Shown piece by piece: positions 7,336 to 17,125 of a stretch of DNA of 64,000 nucleotides. Each line of letters starts with the position of its first letter. The stretch's first letter is position 1. The position numbers and the translations under genes were made by a program. The stretch spans positions 1-64,000 of the forward strand of contig NZ_CACZDK010000014.1 of NCBI RefSeq assembly GCF_902779965.1, given 5' to 3'. Origin of the DNA: Fibrobacter succinogenes. Lineage in GTDB: Bacteria; Fibrobacterota; Fibrobacteria; Fibrobacterales; Fibrobacteraceae. A model generated the notes under the pieces. It was given only the letters and a program-made list of their open reading frames with translations. It did not search any database and was not told the origin of the DNA.

Positions 7336-9063
7336 CTAGTTTACTTCTTGGAGCTTGAGCATTTTGCTGAAGAGGCCGCCTTTTTCCTTGAGTTCAGCTG
7401 GGGAGCCGACTTCGGCGACTTGGTTTTTGTTGAGAACGACGACCTTGTCGGCGTTTGCGATGGTGCGCATGCGGTGGGCGATGATGATGACGGTCTTGTT
7501 CTGCACGAGTTCCGAAATGCTTTGCTGAATCTTGGATTCGTTTTCAACGTCGAGGCTTGCGGTGGCTTCGTCGAGGAGCACGATGGGAGCGTCTTTGAGG
7601 ATGGCGCGTGCAATTGAGATTCGTTGGCGTTCGCCACCGGAGAGCGTGTCGCCGTTTTCTCCGATGACGGTGTCGTAGCCTTGCGGAAGCTTGCGAACAA
7701 AATCATCGCAGTTTGCAAGCTTTGCGGCTTGCAAGATTTCTTCGTCGGTGGCATCGCGTTTGCCGATGCGGATGTTGTCGCGGATAGAAGTGTTGAACAA
7801 TACGACGTCTTGGAATACGATAGAGAAATTCTTGAGGAGTGTTTCGGGATCGATTCTTGAGATGTCTACGCCGCCAAGCGTGATGGTTCCGCCTTGAATG
7901 TCCCAAAAGCGGGCGGCAAGCTTTGCGGCAGTTGTCTTACCGCTGCCGGATGGCCCGACGAGAGCTGTGATTTCACCTTGTTTTGCTGTGAACGATACGT
8001 TCTTCAAAACTTGCTTTTCTTCGTTGTAGTAAAAGCTTACGTCTTTGAATTCAATATCAAAATTTTGGGGAGTGAATTTTGTGGTACCGTGTTGCACTTC
8101 CATATTGTCCATTTCTTTGAATCGCTTGAGACGAACATCCAAGAAGAATAGTTCCGTTATGTTGTTTAGAACGAGATAAATGGGGCTGTAAATCGTCGAT
8201 GCGCAGACGATGTACACGAGGTAATCAAATACGCTTAATTTGTCTTGTGCAAGGAGGATAGAACCGAAAATGAGAACGGAAGCAAGGCCGAGTTTCAAGA
8301 AAATCTGGGCGCCGTTCAGGATGACTCCTGACATGAATTCGCCTTTAATCTGGGAATGTTCATAGAATTTGGAGTGATCATCCAATGCTTTGCAGACGCT
8401 TTCTTCTTCGCAGTAGGACTTGATTTCTTGAATATTTTCAAGGCTTTCCTGAATATCTTCGGTAATGACGCGGGCGGCATTGTAGGTATGCTTGAAGTTT
8501 TTGAACTGTAATTTGCGGGACAGGTAAATGAGCAAGCCTGCAAATGGTGCTACCCACAAAAGTGCTGCTGCCATCAACGGATTGTAAATGATGAGTGCGA
8601 CTGCACAGATAACGAGCATCGCGGCGACTGCAAAAATTTCAGGAACGGCGTGCGAGAAAATCATTTCAAGAGCGTTTACGTCGTTCATGATAGTCGATGT
8701 CAAGTCGGAAAGGTCTTTTTTGCCAAAGAAGGCGAGCGGGAGCTTGCGCAACTTTTCGGCGAGCGTGATGCGACGTTTTTTACATTCCGAATAGACGGAT
8801 TCGTATGTGCTGTCGTAAGAGAGCGCATAGATGAAGTACATGACAAGGTAAATGACGACAGCGATGACCAAATATTGCCAGAAATCTAAGGTGATTGTCT
8901 CTGGTTCTTTCAGCTTCGCCATGAATTCCTTGAGGAACAGGAATACGAACGAAAGTGGGAGCATTAACGAAAGGTAATGCCACGTTGTCCAAAATACGCC
9001 TTTGATAAATGTTTTTGTACCTTCATCAGAGAGGACAAAGCGATTTTTAATCCAATTATACAT
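7336..9063 (-). CDS. ABC exporter-fold half-transporter, second of pair 1 (YbtP/YbtQ-like)
   Basis: A 575-residue inner-membrane protein: a six-segment type IV exporter membrane domain (residues about 20-300) fused to an ATPase domain with Walker A GPSGSGKT, signature LSGGERQRIS and Walker B IVLLDEA. I start it at ATG 9063, where it overlaps the upstream ABC gene by 8 bases; the longer open frame from 9204 runs inside that gene. Fused TMD-NBD pairs of this type lie with thiazoline siderophore genes in other bacteria (YbtP and YbtQ of Yersinia, which import the ferric complex despite the exporter fold). Substrate direction here is unknown, but it shares a regulatory region with the TonB receptor operon. 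Confidence 0.85.
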   Translation of the reverse strand: MYNWIKNRFVLSDEGTKTFIKGVFWTTWHYLSLMLPLSFVFLFLKEFMAKLKEPETITLDFWQYLVIAVVIYLVMYFIYALSYDSTYESVYSECKKRRITLAEKLRKLPLAFFGKKDLSDLTSTIMNDVNALEMIFSHAVPEIFAVAAMLVICAVALIIYNPLMAAALLWVAPFAGLLIYLSRKLQFKNFKHTYNAARVITEDIQESLENIQEIKSYCEEESVCKALDDHSKFYEHSQIKGEFMSGVILNGAQIFLKLGLASVLIFGSILLAQDKLSVFDYLVYIVCASTIYSPIYLVLNNITELFFLDVRLKRFKEMDNMEVQHGTTKFTPQNFDIEFKDVSFYYNEEKQVLKNVSFTAKQGEITALVGPSGSGKTTAAKLAARFWDIQGGTITLGGVDISRIDPETLLKNFSIVFQDVVLFNTSIRDNIRIGKRDATDEEILQAAKLANCDDFVRKLPQGYDTVIGENGDTLSGGERQRISIARAILKDAPIVLLDEATASLDVENESKIQQSISELVQNKTVIIIAHRMRTIANADKVVVLNKNQVAEVGSPAELKEKGGLFSKMLKLQEVN

Positions 9064-10819
9064 TCTTGCCTCCGATAGTCCAGCTGACGGACTGCTGATA
9101 ATCTTGCCACATCTTGGCGAATATGCCGCCTTTTTCAACGAGTTCCTTGTGCGTGCCGCGTTCCACGATGCGGCCGCCTTGTACGACGAGAATCTGGTCG
9201 GCATTCACGATGCTTGTGAGTCTGTGTGCAATCATCAAGACTGTTTTACCCTTCGAAAGCGTTTGCAGTGCTTGCTGGATAAGGCTTTCGTTTTCGGGGT
9301 CTGCAAATGCGGTCGCTTCATCAAGAACGACGATCGGTGCGTTCTTGAGAATGGCGCGGGCAAGGACGATTCGCTGCTGTTCGCCGCCGGAGAGGTATGT
9401 ACCCTTGCTGCCGATGACGGTGTTGATGCCTTCGGGCAGGCGGTCAATGATTTCGCGGCATTGGGCGAGATCGAGAGCCTTGTTGACGCTTTCAATGGAA
9501 GCCTCAGGAGTTCCGTAACGGACGTTTTCCAAAATACTCTTCTTAAAGAGTCGAGTATTCTGGAAAACGAATGATGTGTTTTTCATGAGGACTTCTTGGG
9601 GTATTTCCTTGATGGGTGCGCCGCCGACTAAGATTTCACCATCGTTTGCGTCGAAGAATCTCGGAACAAGCTTTGCAATGGTGCTCTTGCCGCCGCCAGA
9701 TGCACCGACGAGAGCGACCGTTTCGCCTTCCTTTATTTTGAATGAAATGTCGTGAAGGACTTCATTTTCTGTGCCGGGGTAGGTGAACTTGACATTCTTG
9801 AATTCAACATCGAAATGCTTGACTTCTTGCGGGTTTGTCGGTGTAGCAAGTTCCGGGTAATCTGTCAACGATTCAATGCTACCAATGGCGAGTTTTGCTT
9901 GGTTGACTGCTTGGCTCAAGTACATGCTGCGCATGACACACTGCGAAAATACTGGGGTTACGAGAACGTAGAGCATCAAGTCCACGATTGTTGCGGCGAT
10001 GTTGCCGGAACTCGTTGCGATGAGGAATGTTGTGGGAACAAGGATGAGGGCGACTCCGTTGATGAGAGTCGTGTAAGAACACATGATGAACTTCCAACTG
10101 CTGGAATATGCAGTGACCATTTGATGGTAATCATCAATCGTTTTATAGAAGTTTTTGAAGGAGAAAATTGTTTGTTGGAAGACTTTCACGACGGGGATGC
10201 CGCGCACGTATTCGACCGCTTCTGTATTCATGTCTTCGAGAGACTTCATGTATTTTTGCATAAAGTCCTTGCTCTTGTTCATCTTGGAGCCGAGCGTGAT
10301 GATGGCGTAGGCAATTGGGACGAGTGATGCGATGCCAAGACGCCAATCGAAAATGAACAACAATACGAGCGAGGCGATGGGGACAACGATGGTTCCTGCC
10401 AAATCCGGAAGCTCATGCGCCATGAATGTATGTGTGACGGCTGCGTTGTCGTCAATGATTTTGCGGATGCGTCCGGTGGGATTCTTGTCGAAAAAGCCAA
10501 GCGGGAGCTTGAGCAATTTTTTCATGGTGATTCTGCGGATGTTGCCTTCGATGCGGAATGCAACCAAGTGCGAGCAGGCGAGTGCCGCAAAATAAAGCAC
10601 GACGCTCGTTGCTGAGAAAATGACGGCCATTAATGCATAATGTTTGACCATGTCGTATGAAATTTCACCGGTTGCGGAGAAAAGTTCGCGGACTGTGAGC
10701 CATACATATATGAAGGGAGCAATCCCTGCGATGGAACTCAATGTTGAAAATAAAATTGCAAACGGAAATAAAATTTTTCTCGATTGCATATAAGGTGTTA
10801 ATCTTTTGAAAACACTCAT
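9056..10819 (-). CDS. ABC exporter-fold half-transporter, first of pair 1 (YbtP/YbtQ-like)
   Basis: A 587-residue fused membrane-ATPase protein: six membrane segments in the first roughly 320 residues, then Walker A GASGGGKST, signature LSGGEQQRIV and Walker B IVVLDEATA. It precedes and overlaps the second half-transporter, so the two probably form a heterodimer. The start codon faces the lipoprotein gene at 10998 across a 178-bp intergenic region that holds three regularly spaced repeats, so import or export by this pair is probably co-regulated with the receptor operon. A second, separate pair of the same kind begins the NRPS operon at 45.3-47.0 kb. Confidence 0.85.
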   Translation of the reverse strand: MSVFKRLTPYMQSRKILFPFAILFSTLSSIAGIAPFIYVWLTVRELFSATGEISYDMVKHYALMAVIFSATSVVLYFAALACSHLVAFRIEGNIRRITMKKLLKLPLGFFDKNPTGRIRKIIDDNAAVTHTFMAHELPDLAGTIVVPIASLVLLFIFDWRLGIASLVPIAYAIITLGSKMNKSKDFMQKYMKSLEDMNTEAVEYVRGIPVVKVFQQTIFSFKNFYKTIDDYHQMVTAYSSSWKFIMCSYTTLINGVALILVPTTFLIATSSGNIAATIVDLMLYVLVTPVFSQCVMRSMYLSQAVNQAKLAIGSIESLTDYPELATPTNPQEVKHFDVEFKNVKFTYPGTENEVLHDISFKIKEGETVALVGASGGGKSTIAKLVPRFFDANDGEILVGGAPIKEIPQEVLMKNTSFVFQNTRLFKKSILENVRYGTPEASIESVNKALDLAQCREIIDRLPEGINTVIGSKGTYLSGGEQQRIVLARAILKNAPIVVLDEATAFADPENESLIQQALQTLSKGKTVLMIAHRLTSIVNADQILVVQGGRIVERGTHKELVEKGGIFAKMWQDYQQSVSWTIGGKNV

Positions 10820-10900
10820 AGTTACCTTCTGTTTGTTTTTCGCACCAATTTTAATTTATTGAGTTCTTGTTTTAAAGGTTATATTAGTCATATCTAACTT

Positions 10901-10948
10901 TTCGGATTATTTCGAGTCTATTTGGAGTTGAGGTAGACTTTTTGGATT
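10901..10948 (+). promoter_or_regulatory. Three direct repeats at exactly 20 bp, putative AraC operator
   Basis: Octamers ttcggatt (10901), tttggagt (10921) and tttggatt (10941) recur at an exact 20-bp period on the plus strand. They lie 50-97 bp before the lipoprotein start and 82-129 bp before the divergent ABC gene. The middle one is within agtctatttgga (10915-10926), one base different from the element at the hydrolase and tonB promoters. The region can control both divergent operons. Confidence 0.6.
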
Positions 10949-10997
10949 TCTAAAATGCGATCAAAACTTAAATGGTGTATAATACTAGGAGTCATGT

Positions 10998-12197
10998 ATG
11001 AATAAAAAATTGATTGCACTTACTTTTGCCGCTAGCCTTTTCGCTGCATGCGGGAGCGATTCTTCGAGCAACGCAGGCTCTGATTCGGATGATTACAAGC
11101 GCGAATTTGCGACTTCCATTTCGACTGGCGAAACGATGTTTATCGGCACAATGTCTTTGGACCACACGGATGATTTGGGCAAGGATTTTGTTGAAGTTGG
11201 TACGCGTGCAGGTGTTGTCTATTATGATAATTCTCTGTTTATCGCTGATTTGGATGTTGGCGCTATCTCCCGTTACAGCTTGGCAGAAAATAACAAACTT
11301 GGCAAGGTGACTGCTAAGCTTTCTCTCCCGGGAACTTGGGTAAACCACATTTACTTTGTGAACGAAGAAAAGGCTTATTTGGGCGGCATGCTTGATTCCT
11401 TGATTATCATCAACCCGAAAACCATGAAGAAGACGGGAGCTATTGACCTTTCCAAGTACAAGGATAAAGATGCTCTCGTGGTGAGCCCGGGAACTGGCGT
11501 GATTGTTGACGGTCGCCTTTATGTGGGCCTTTTGCAAAACGTGAGCGACTATGCTACGGGTAATGAAGCTCAGGTCGCCATTATTGACGTCAAGAAGGAC
11601 GAAGTAATTGAAGTTGCCAAGGATGATCGCATTGCTGCTGTGGGTTCCTTGGATGATTCCCAGAATCAGGCTTTCACTCTTCTTGATGGCTATATCTATT
11701 GCTATAGTAACGCTTCTTGGGGCTACGCTCCGGGCCAAGTTGATGGCTTCCTCCGTATCAAGGTGGGTGAAACCAAGTTCGATAAGGATTACGCCTGGTA
11801 TATCACGAAGGACGTCGCTATCGATGGCATTACGAAGAAAGGTGTTTTCAAATATCTCGCTCCGGCAACGAACCCGAAGGATGGCTATGTCTATTCTTTC
11901 TTGAACGTGATGAAGGATTTGGAAAAGACTTGGACAGACATGGATAGCTATCACAATAACACTTGCAAGCCGGTGCAACTTGACCTTGCCAAGAAGAAGA
12001 TTAAGGCTTTGCCGATTGGTTATTCTTCGAGCTGGGCAAGCTACGGCAAGTATGTTGAAGATGATGGCAAGGTGATTTTTGCGGTCTCTACCGAAGAAGA
12101 TGGCAATGCATACTTCCGCTATGATCCGAAGATGGATAAGGCCGAAAAGATTGCCAAGGCTGAACAAATCCCGATGTGGATTGTACCGCTGAAGTAA
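10998..12197 (+). CDS. Surface lipoprotein paired with TonB receptor 1 (propeller-like)
   Basis: A 399-residue lipoprotein with signal peptide and lipobox (SLFAAC, Cys19) followed by a short Ser/Asp linker. The rest alternates short beta strands with repeated phrases of the kind GVVYYDNSLFIADL, KAYLGGMLDSLIII and VIVDGRLYVGLL, which suggests a beta-propeller. It is about 30-40% alike by eye to the 411-residue protein at 19526. Lipoproteins of this form (DUF4374-like) sit beside TonB receptors in Bacteroidetes. I infer ligand capture or lid function for the receptor that follows. It stands first in the plus-strand operon under the three-repeat operator. Confidence 0.65.
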   Translation: MNKKLIALTFAASLFAACGSDSSSNAGSDSDDYKREFATSISTGETMFIGTMSLDHTDDLGKDFVEVGTRAGVVYYDNSLFIADLDVGAISRYSLAENNKLGKVTAKLSLPGTWVNHIYFVNEEKAYLGGMLDSLIIINPKTMKKTGAIDLSKYKDKDALVVSPGTGVIVDGRLYVGLLQNVSDYATGNEAQVAIIDVKKDEVIEVAKDDRIAAVGSLDDSQNQAFTLLDGYIYCYSNASWGYAPGQVDGFLRIKVGETKFDKDYAWYITKDVAIDGITKKGVFKYLAPATNPKDGYVYSFLNVMKDLEKTWTDMDSYHNNTCKPVQLDLAKKKIKALPIGYSSSWASYGKYVEDDGKVIFAVSTEEDGNAYFRYDPKMDKAEKIAKAEQIPMWIVPLK

Positions 12198-12369
12198 GAT
12201 TATGAGGCCTAACGGCTAAGCGAAAAAATCATGCGGGCGGGGCCCCAGCTCTGAGTGGATGCTTTCAGCATCAGCAATTACGGCTCAGCTATGTTTGCAC
12301 AAGTGCAACCGCAGCATTCGCCTTTGATGCTTTTGACGCCTAGGCGTCAGCGGCTCTTTAGAAAATTTT
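12198..12369. other. Intergenic region with short stem-loops
   Basis: Between the lipoprotein and TonB receptor 1. It holds a small hairpin gatgctttcagcatc (12258-12272) and a perfect 14-bp palindrome gacgcctaggcgtc (12335-12348). No T-tract or recognised riboswitch follows, and no 20-bp repeat is present. It may lower read-through from lipoprotein to receptor. Confidence 0.4.
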
Positions 12370-12375
12370 TTGATA

Positions 12376-14628
12376 ATGAATATCTATAAAAGAATGAGAT
12401 TTGTGCTTGCTTGTGCCGCAGTTTTGACTGTGGCTGTTTTTGCGCAAGATGATGAAGTGACGCAATTCGATGATTTTGCGGATGATAATGAAAGTCCGGC
12501 GATTAGCACGGATGCTGCGAATGTCTCGGCGAATGGTGCCGCAGCTACGAACTCCTCTGCAAATTCGGAAGATGTCACAAAACTGGATTTGCTTTCGGTC
12601 GAGACGGAATCCGAGGCGGAACAGGCTGCTATTGCAAAACAGGTGGAAACGGTTTCTACGATTGATGCTGCTGAATTGCAAAATACGAGCAAGACAGTTT
12701 CTAAGGCTATTAATTCTGCGTCTGGCGTGAAAGTGCGCAAGTCTGGCGGAATGGGTAGCGAAGGCAAAATCAATATTCGCGGAATGGAAGGCAAGAACAT
12801 TAAGGTGCTTGTCAACGGCGTTCCTGTCGAAACGCAGGGAAATTTGGGACTTGACGATATTCCCATTGATCAAATTGCAGATATTGAAGTTTATAAGGGC
12901 TACATTCCGGCGCGTTTTGCAACGGATGGCGCGGGTGGTGCCATTAACATTGTGACCAAGAAACGTCCGACAAATTCTGTGGATGCTTCTTACAGTCTTT
13001 CGAGCTTCAATACGCATAAAGCTTCCGTTGCCGCAAGCCATTTGATTGATAGCATTGCTGGTGATGCAAGCCTTGAAACTGGCGTGTCCGGTTACTTTAA
13101 CCATTCCGATAACGATTATGAATTCACTTCGCCGTACATGAAGAGCTCTACAGGCGCGGATACGAGCGTTGTTCGCGATCACGACCATTATACCTCTTAC
13201 AATGTGCAGGCTTTTGCGAATTTGATAAATGCTTGGTTTGACCAGGTTTCGCTCGGCGTAAGCTTTGGTGCATTTGACAAGCAAATTCAAGGTGTTGATA
13301 ATCGCATTGTAGAATCCAGAGCCGAAGGCTATAATTTTGGAGTTTCGCTTGGACTTGACAAGAAGAACTTCTTTGCGAAAAATTTGAATTTCAGTGACTA
13401 TTTTTCGTTTGGTTTTGCAGAAAATAAAATCATCGATACTAGCCGAGTCCATTGCCGCAACTGGTTTAGCTGCGATACGGCACAAAAGAATGTGGGCGAA
13501 CTCGTATCCATGGGACTCCCAAGATTGCGTACGGTGCAAGTGCACGATTTCAACAACTTGCTGAATTTTGATTACCAGTTTATTAAGGATCAAAAGATTT
13601 ATTGGAATACGCTCATCAAGTACCACAAGGAAAATCCTGAAGACGATTACGGCGCTAAAATGGCCCAGTTTAACACGGCGGGGCTTCCGGGAGAAGTTTT
13701 TTCGATAACGACGGGACTTTCTCTTGAAAATAATTTCTTTGATTCGCGACTCCAGAATCTTCTCGGTTTCAAGTTCCATTACATGAAGGCTGAAATTTCG
13801 AATATGCCGACGAGCCTTCTGATTGAACCTGCGGTTGAATCGAATGATTACAATGATTTTAGTTACGATGAAAGCTTGATGTTCAAGGTGGCAAATATGC
13901 TTTCTGTGAAGGTTTCGTATCAGCATGCCGTGCGCTTGCCGACTCCGGAAGAACTTTTTGGCGATGGCATTCGCGTGAGTGCGGCGACAAGTCTTAAGCC
14001 CGAACAGGCTGATAATTTCAACTTTGGAATTTCTGTAGACTTGCAAGAATTGCCGCTTGTGACAAGGCTCCGCTTTGATGGTGATGTATTTTATTCGTAC
14101 TACAAGGATAAAATCCATTACATGAGTTCGGCACAGATGTCTACGCCTTACTTTAACATGAATCCGATTCGTGCCTGGGGCTATGAAGGTGATGTAAAGT
14201 TAGATGTCAACGAATGGATTTTGCTCGGAACGAATTGGACTTTCCAAGATTTGCGCAATATGAAATATACGGCAAAACAGGGGGTCCCTAAGGATGCGAT
14301 TGTGCCGAATATCCCGAGGTTCTTTATGAATTATCTTGCGGAATTCCATATTGGTGATTTGTTTAGCAAGGAAGATTTTTTGAAAGTTTGGTGGTCTGCA
14401 AATTATACGGATGAATATTTCTACGGCTGGAAAATTAGCTCTCGCCAGAACCGTAAAATTAACGCTTCGTTCACGCAAGATATTGGTGTTGAATATTCCC
14501 TTTGGGATAATAAACTGGGCTGGAGCTTTGAAGTTGATAATATCACGGATAGCGAATCGTTCGATAAGTTTGGTGAAAGTAAACCGGGTAGAAGCTTTGC
14601 AACAAAGATTCGCTATAGCTTTAGATAG
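12376..14628 (+). CDS. TonB-dependent outer-membrane receptor 1
   Basis: About 750 residues with a signal peptide (YKRMRFVLACAAVLTVAVFA). An acidic low-complexity stretch follows, then a plug domain with KINIRGMEGKNIKVLVNGVP near residue 135 and IEVYKGYIPARFATDGAGGA, and a long barrel ending in an aromatic strand (ATKIRYSF). The phrase VTKLDLLSVETE before the plug aligns with VTVLEGLSVEDE in the second receptor and is my candidate TonB box. Start codon choice between 12376 and 12394 is uncertain. It is predicted to import a chelated metal using TonB energy. The gene is followed by FeoA after 15 bases, so receptor and Feo genes are one operon. Confidence 0.9.
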   Translation: MNIYKRMRFVLACAAVLTVAVFAQDDEVTQFDDFADDNESPAISTDAANVSANGAAATNSSANSEDVTKLDLLSVETESEAEQAAIAKQVETVSTIDAAELQNTSKTVSKAINSASGVKVRKSGGMGSEGKINIRGMEGKNIKVLVNGVPVETQGNLGLDDIPIDQIADIEVYKGYIPARFATDGAGGAINIVTKKRPTNSVDASYSLSSFNTHKASVAASHLIDSIAGDASLETGVSGYFNHSDNDYEFTSPYMKSSTGADTSVVRDHDHYTSYNVQAFANLINAWFDQVSLGVSFGAFDKQIQGVDNRIVESRAEGYNFGVSLGLDKKNFFAKNLNFSDYFSFGFAENKIIDTSRVHCRNWFSCDTAQKNVGELVSMGLPRLRTVQVHDFNNLLNFDYQFIKDQKIYWNTLIKYHKENPEDDYGAKMAQFNTAGLPGEVFSITTGLSLENNFFDSRLQNLLGFKFHYMKAEISNMPTSLLIEPAVESNDYNDFSYDESLMFKVANMLSVKVSYQHAVRLPTPEELFGDGIRVSAATSLKPEQADNFNFGISVDLQELPLVTRLRFDGDVFYSYYKDKIHYMSSAQMSTPYFNMNPIRAWGYEGDVKLDVNEWILLGTNWTFQDLRNMKYTAKQGVPKDAIVPNIPRFFMNYLAEFHIGDLFSKEDFLKVWWSANYTDEYFYGWKISSRQNRKINASFTQDIGVEYSLWDNKLGWSFEVDNITDSESFDKFGESKPGRSFATKIRYSFR

Positions 14629-14643
14629 AAGGAATGTGTAAGA

Positions 14644-14865
14644 ATGTGTTTGTCTGAATTACAGGAAAATCAAAAGGGTTTGATTCAAAAGATTAATGGG
14701 GATTCTCGTTTTGTTTCTCGTGTGGTTTCAATGGGACTCTCGCCGAGCAGCTCTTTTTTGGTACTGCAAAATGATGGTCGTTCGCCTGTGCTTGTGTATT
14801 CGCACGATACGATGATTGCGATTAACCGCAAGGAAAGCGCTCAGATTGATGTGGAGATGGCATGA
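14644..14865 (+). CDS. feoA: Ferrous iron transport protein A
   Basis: A 73-residue SH3-like protein. VSRVVSMGLSPSSSFLVL and SPVLVYSHDTMIAINRKESAQI are the two conserved stretches of FeoA. It acts at the cytoplasmic face with FeoB in ferrous iron uptake. It overlaps feoB by four bases (ATGA), so the two are translationally coupled. Its place directly behind a TonB receptor is unusual and ties ferrous uptake to the chelate-uptake system. Confidence 0.92.
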   Translation: MCLSELQENQKGLIQKINGDSRFVSRVVSMGLSPSSSFLVLQNDGRSPVLVYSHDTMIAINRKESAQIDVEMA

Positions 14866-16886
14866 AAACGATAGCTTTGCTTGGCCAGCCGAATTCTGGT
14901 AAATCAACGCTTTTTAATGCATTGACAGGCTCGCATCAGCATGTCGGTAACTGGCCTGGAAAAACCGTTGAAAGGGCCGAGGGCTATTTCACGTTTGATG
15001 AAGAAGTTTATCGTGTTGTTGATTTGCCGGGTAGCTATGGGCTTACGGCAAACTCTGCCGAAGAAGTTGTAACGCGAAATTTTGTGGAACAGGGCAATGC
15101 CGATATCGTCTGCATTATCGTTGATGCGTCGCAGTTGGAACGTAGTCTTTACATGCTCGCAGATTTTGCAGGGATTGAACGCCCCGTGATGCTTGTGCTC
15201 AACATGATGGATGTTGCTGAGCAGAAAGGTAAAAAGATTGATGTTCTAAAAATTCAAAGTCTTTTGAATATTCCAGTGCTTGGATTTACGGCTTCGAATT
15301 TGGAAGGCTATTCGAATTTCTTTAATACTTTGAAAAGGGCAATTGAAAAGCCTTCGAAAATTTCGTCGGAAAAAATTCGCGAAAAGGCTTTGGCGAATGT
15401 ATCGGATAGTCGTGAATCCTCGCCAGTTTTGAAACTCGAAAAGTTGCTTGAATGCTTGGATTTTGGCAATCGCGAAAAGTTCTGGATTGTGTCGAAGCTT
15501 TTGGAAAATGATGCGCTTGTCTGTGCAGAAGTAGAAACTACGGTCAGCTCGGAGCTTTGGCGCGGTATCAAGAAAGTTCTTGATGATGAAGGTTCGAATG
15601 GCGGGCTTATCACGGGTGAAGCGAAGTACCGCTTTATTTCGGAAACGCTTCGCGAAGTCACTGCGGCTAGCGAAAAAACGGCAAAGCTTTCTCGCTTTGA
15701 CAAGATGGCTACGCATCGCATTTGGGGAAAGTTTGTCGCATTCTTTATTTTAGTACTTACGCTTGCAGTAAGCATGATGATTGCGGTTCCGATTATTATG
15801 GGCTGCTTTGGTTTGCAGGGCGTTGTTGAACCGCTCGTGAACAATGCTCTTGGCGCATGGCCTGCTGTATCGTCGTTTGTGAACAGCGTTATTGTGGGCG
15901 GGCTTGCTGTGACTGTTGCCATGATGGGTTTTGTGTTTGCCATTCTCGTGACTTTTGGATTGATGGAAGATACGGGTTACTTGGCAAGATCTTCGTATGT
16001 GTTCGATTCTTGGCTTTCGCGCTTGGGCCTCCATGGAAAAGCTTTTATGCCTTTGGTTTCGGGGCTCGCTTGTACTGGCGGCGCTGTTTGCGGTACGCGT
16101 GTTCTTGATACGCGAGGACAGCGTTTGTTTGCAATGGTGCTTTTGTGGTCGATCCCGTGCGGCTCGAAAGTTGCTGTGGTGCTGTTCCTTGCTTCGGTCT
16201 TTTTCGGTTCGGCGGCTCCGCTGTTTGGCGTTATTTATGTGGCGTTGATTTTTGCTTCGTTCTGGATTTCGTCTAAGCTTTTCGGAAACAAGTTGATGCC
16301 TGTGAATGAACGCGTGGGCATGATTATGGAACTTCCGCCGTATCACAAGCCGCATTGGAAAATTTTGTTGAAGACGGTGTGCCGTAATGTATGGGAAGTC
16401 TTCAAAAAGGCGATTATCGTTATTTGGAGTATCTCGCTTGTCTTTTGGATTTTATCTTATTCAACAGATGGTCTTGTTGCGCATAGTCTTCTTTACCGTA
16501 TTGGGAATTTTATTGAACCGTTTACGCAGATTTTTGGAATGCGTTGGCAACTCTTTATCTCGTATTTGGGCGGTGTCTTTAGCAAGGAAGCGTCTCTCGG
16601 CGTGATGAGTGTTGTTTTTTCGAGCTCTACCGATGCGTTCTCGTTAATTGCACGTAATGAAGCCGGTGCAAACCTCGGCGAAATGATGCGCGCGGCGGTA
16701 TCGCTACCTGAAGCTCTTGCGTTTATATTTGCATCGATGTTCAATGTGCCTTGTGTGCTGACGATGGGTACAACGTATCGCGAAACGCATTCGCTCAAGT
16801 GGACAGCAACGATTGCAGGATATTATTTTGCGATTTCGTTGGGGCTTGCGTTTATCGTGTATCACATTGCACTTTGGGTGCTTTAG
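14862..16886 (+). CDS. feoB: Ferrous iron transporter B
   Basis: A 674-residue inner-membrane protein, normal for FeoB. The N-terminal G domain has G1 GQPNSGKS (residues 8-15), G3 DLPG (54-57) and G4 NMMD (114-117). A helical GDI-type domain follows (about 165-275), then a membrane core with two Gate-type halves, including the G(L)ACTGGAVCG and SIPCGSKV stretches whose cysteines are conserved in the family. It moves Fe2+ into the cytoplasm, as expected in an anaerobe. It is the last gene before the terminator at 16907. Confidence 0.95.
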   Translation: MKTIALLGQPNSGKSTLFNALTGSHQHVGNWPGKTVERAEGYFTFDEEVYRVVDLPGSYGLTANSAEEVVTRNFVEQGNADIVCIIVDASQLERSLYMLADFAGIERPVMLVLNMMDVAEQKGKKIDVLKIQSLLNIPVLGFTASNLEGYSNFFNTLKRAIEKPSKISSEKIREKALANVSDSRESSPVLKLEKLLECLDFGNREKFWIVSKLLENDALVCAEVETTVSSELWRGIKKVLDDEGSNGGLITGEAKYRFISETLREVTAASEKTAKLSRFDKMATHRIWGKFVAFFILVLTLAVSMMIAVPIIMGCFGLQGVVEPLVNNALGAWPAVSSFVNSVIVGGLAVTVAMMGFVFAILVTFGLMEDTGYLARSSYVFDSWLSRLGLHGKAFMPLVSGLACTGGAVCGTRVLDTRGQRLFAMVLLWSIPCGSKVAVVLFLASVFFGSAAPLFGVIYVALIFASFWISSKLFGNKLMPVNERVGMIMELPPYHKPHWKILLKTVCRNVWEVFKKAIIVIWSISLVFWILSYSTDGLVAHSLLYRIGNFIEPFTQIFGMRWQLFISYLGGVFSKEASLGVMSVVFSSSTDAFSLIARNEAGANLGEMMRAAVSLPEALAFIFASMFNVPCVLTMGTTYRETHSLKWTATIAGYYFAISLGLAFIVYHIALWVL

Positions 16887-16906
16887 AGCTTCTTCACAAA
16901 ACCCAG

Positions 16907-16970
16907 ACTACAATAGAAGCGGGTATGGCGTGCCGATGGATAACTCCAAAGGTGCGCCATACTTGTTTGC
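16907..16970 (+). terminator. Terminator after feoB, member of a repeated terminator element
   Basis: Stem gtatggcg (16923-16930) / cgccatac (16955-16962), extended inward by wobble and GC pairs to about 12 bp. The hairpin is preceded by cccagact...atagaag. The same arrangement, with similar sequence, occurs after the second lipoprotein at 20804-20871. The T run here is weak (ttgttt). Confidence 0.65.
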
Positions 16971-16975
16971 GTTAC

Positions 16976-17112
16976 GTCATCCTGAACGCGTAGCGTGAAG
17001 GATCCAGTGCTAAATATGACTGGATTGGGCTAAAGCTCCAACTTTTTGACTCGGTTATGACAACGCAAGCGTTGTCGCAACTCTCGCCTGCTGAGTTGTC
17101 TTCGCTATGCTC
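16976..17112. repeat. Dispersed intergenic repeat region
   Basis: Contains gtcatcctgaacgcgtag, then cgtgaaggatccag, a form of the small intergenic repeat common in Fibrobacter-type genomes; the fragment gaacgcgtaacg recurs at 20877. The stretch up to 17112 (tcgctatgctcagaataacg) reads like the other arm of the same repeat. No ORF is supported. It lies between the feoB terminator and the promoter of the second receptor. Confidence 0.5.
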
Positions 17113-17125
17113 AGAATAACGAAAA

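Noticed and set aside
12358-14118. A 586-residue open frame on the minus strand opposite TonB receptor 1, and similar long antisense frames opposite the lipoprotein at 10998 and yidC
   Set aside because: They are shadows of codon bias in the true genes; they carry no recognisable domain, no ribosome-binding site, and odd composition.
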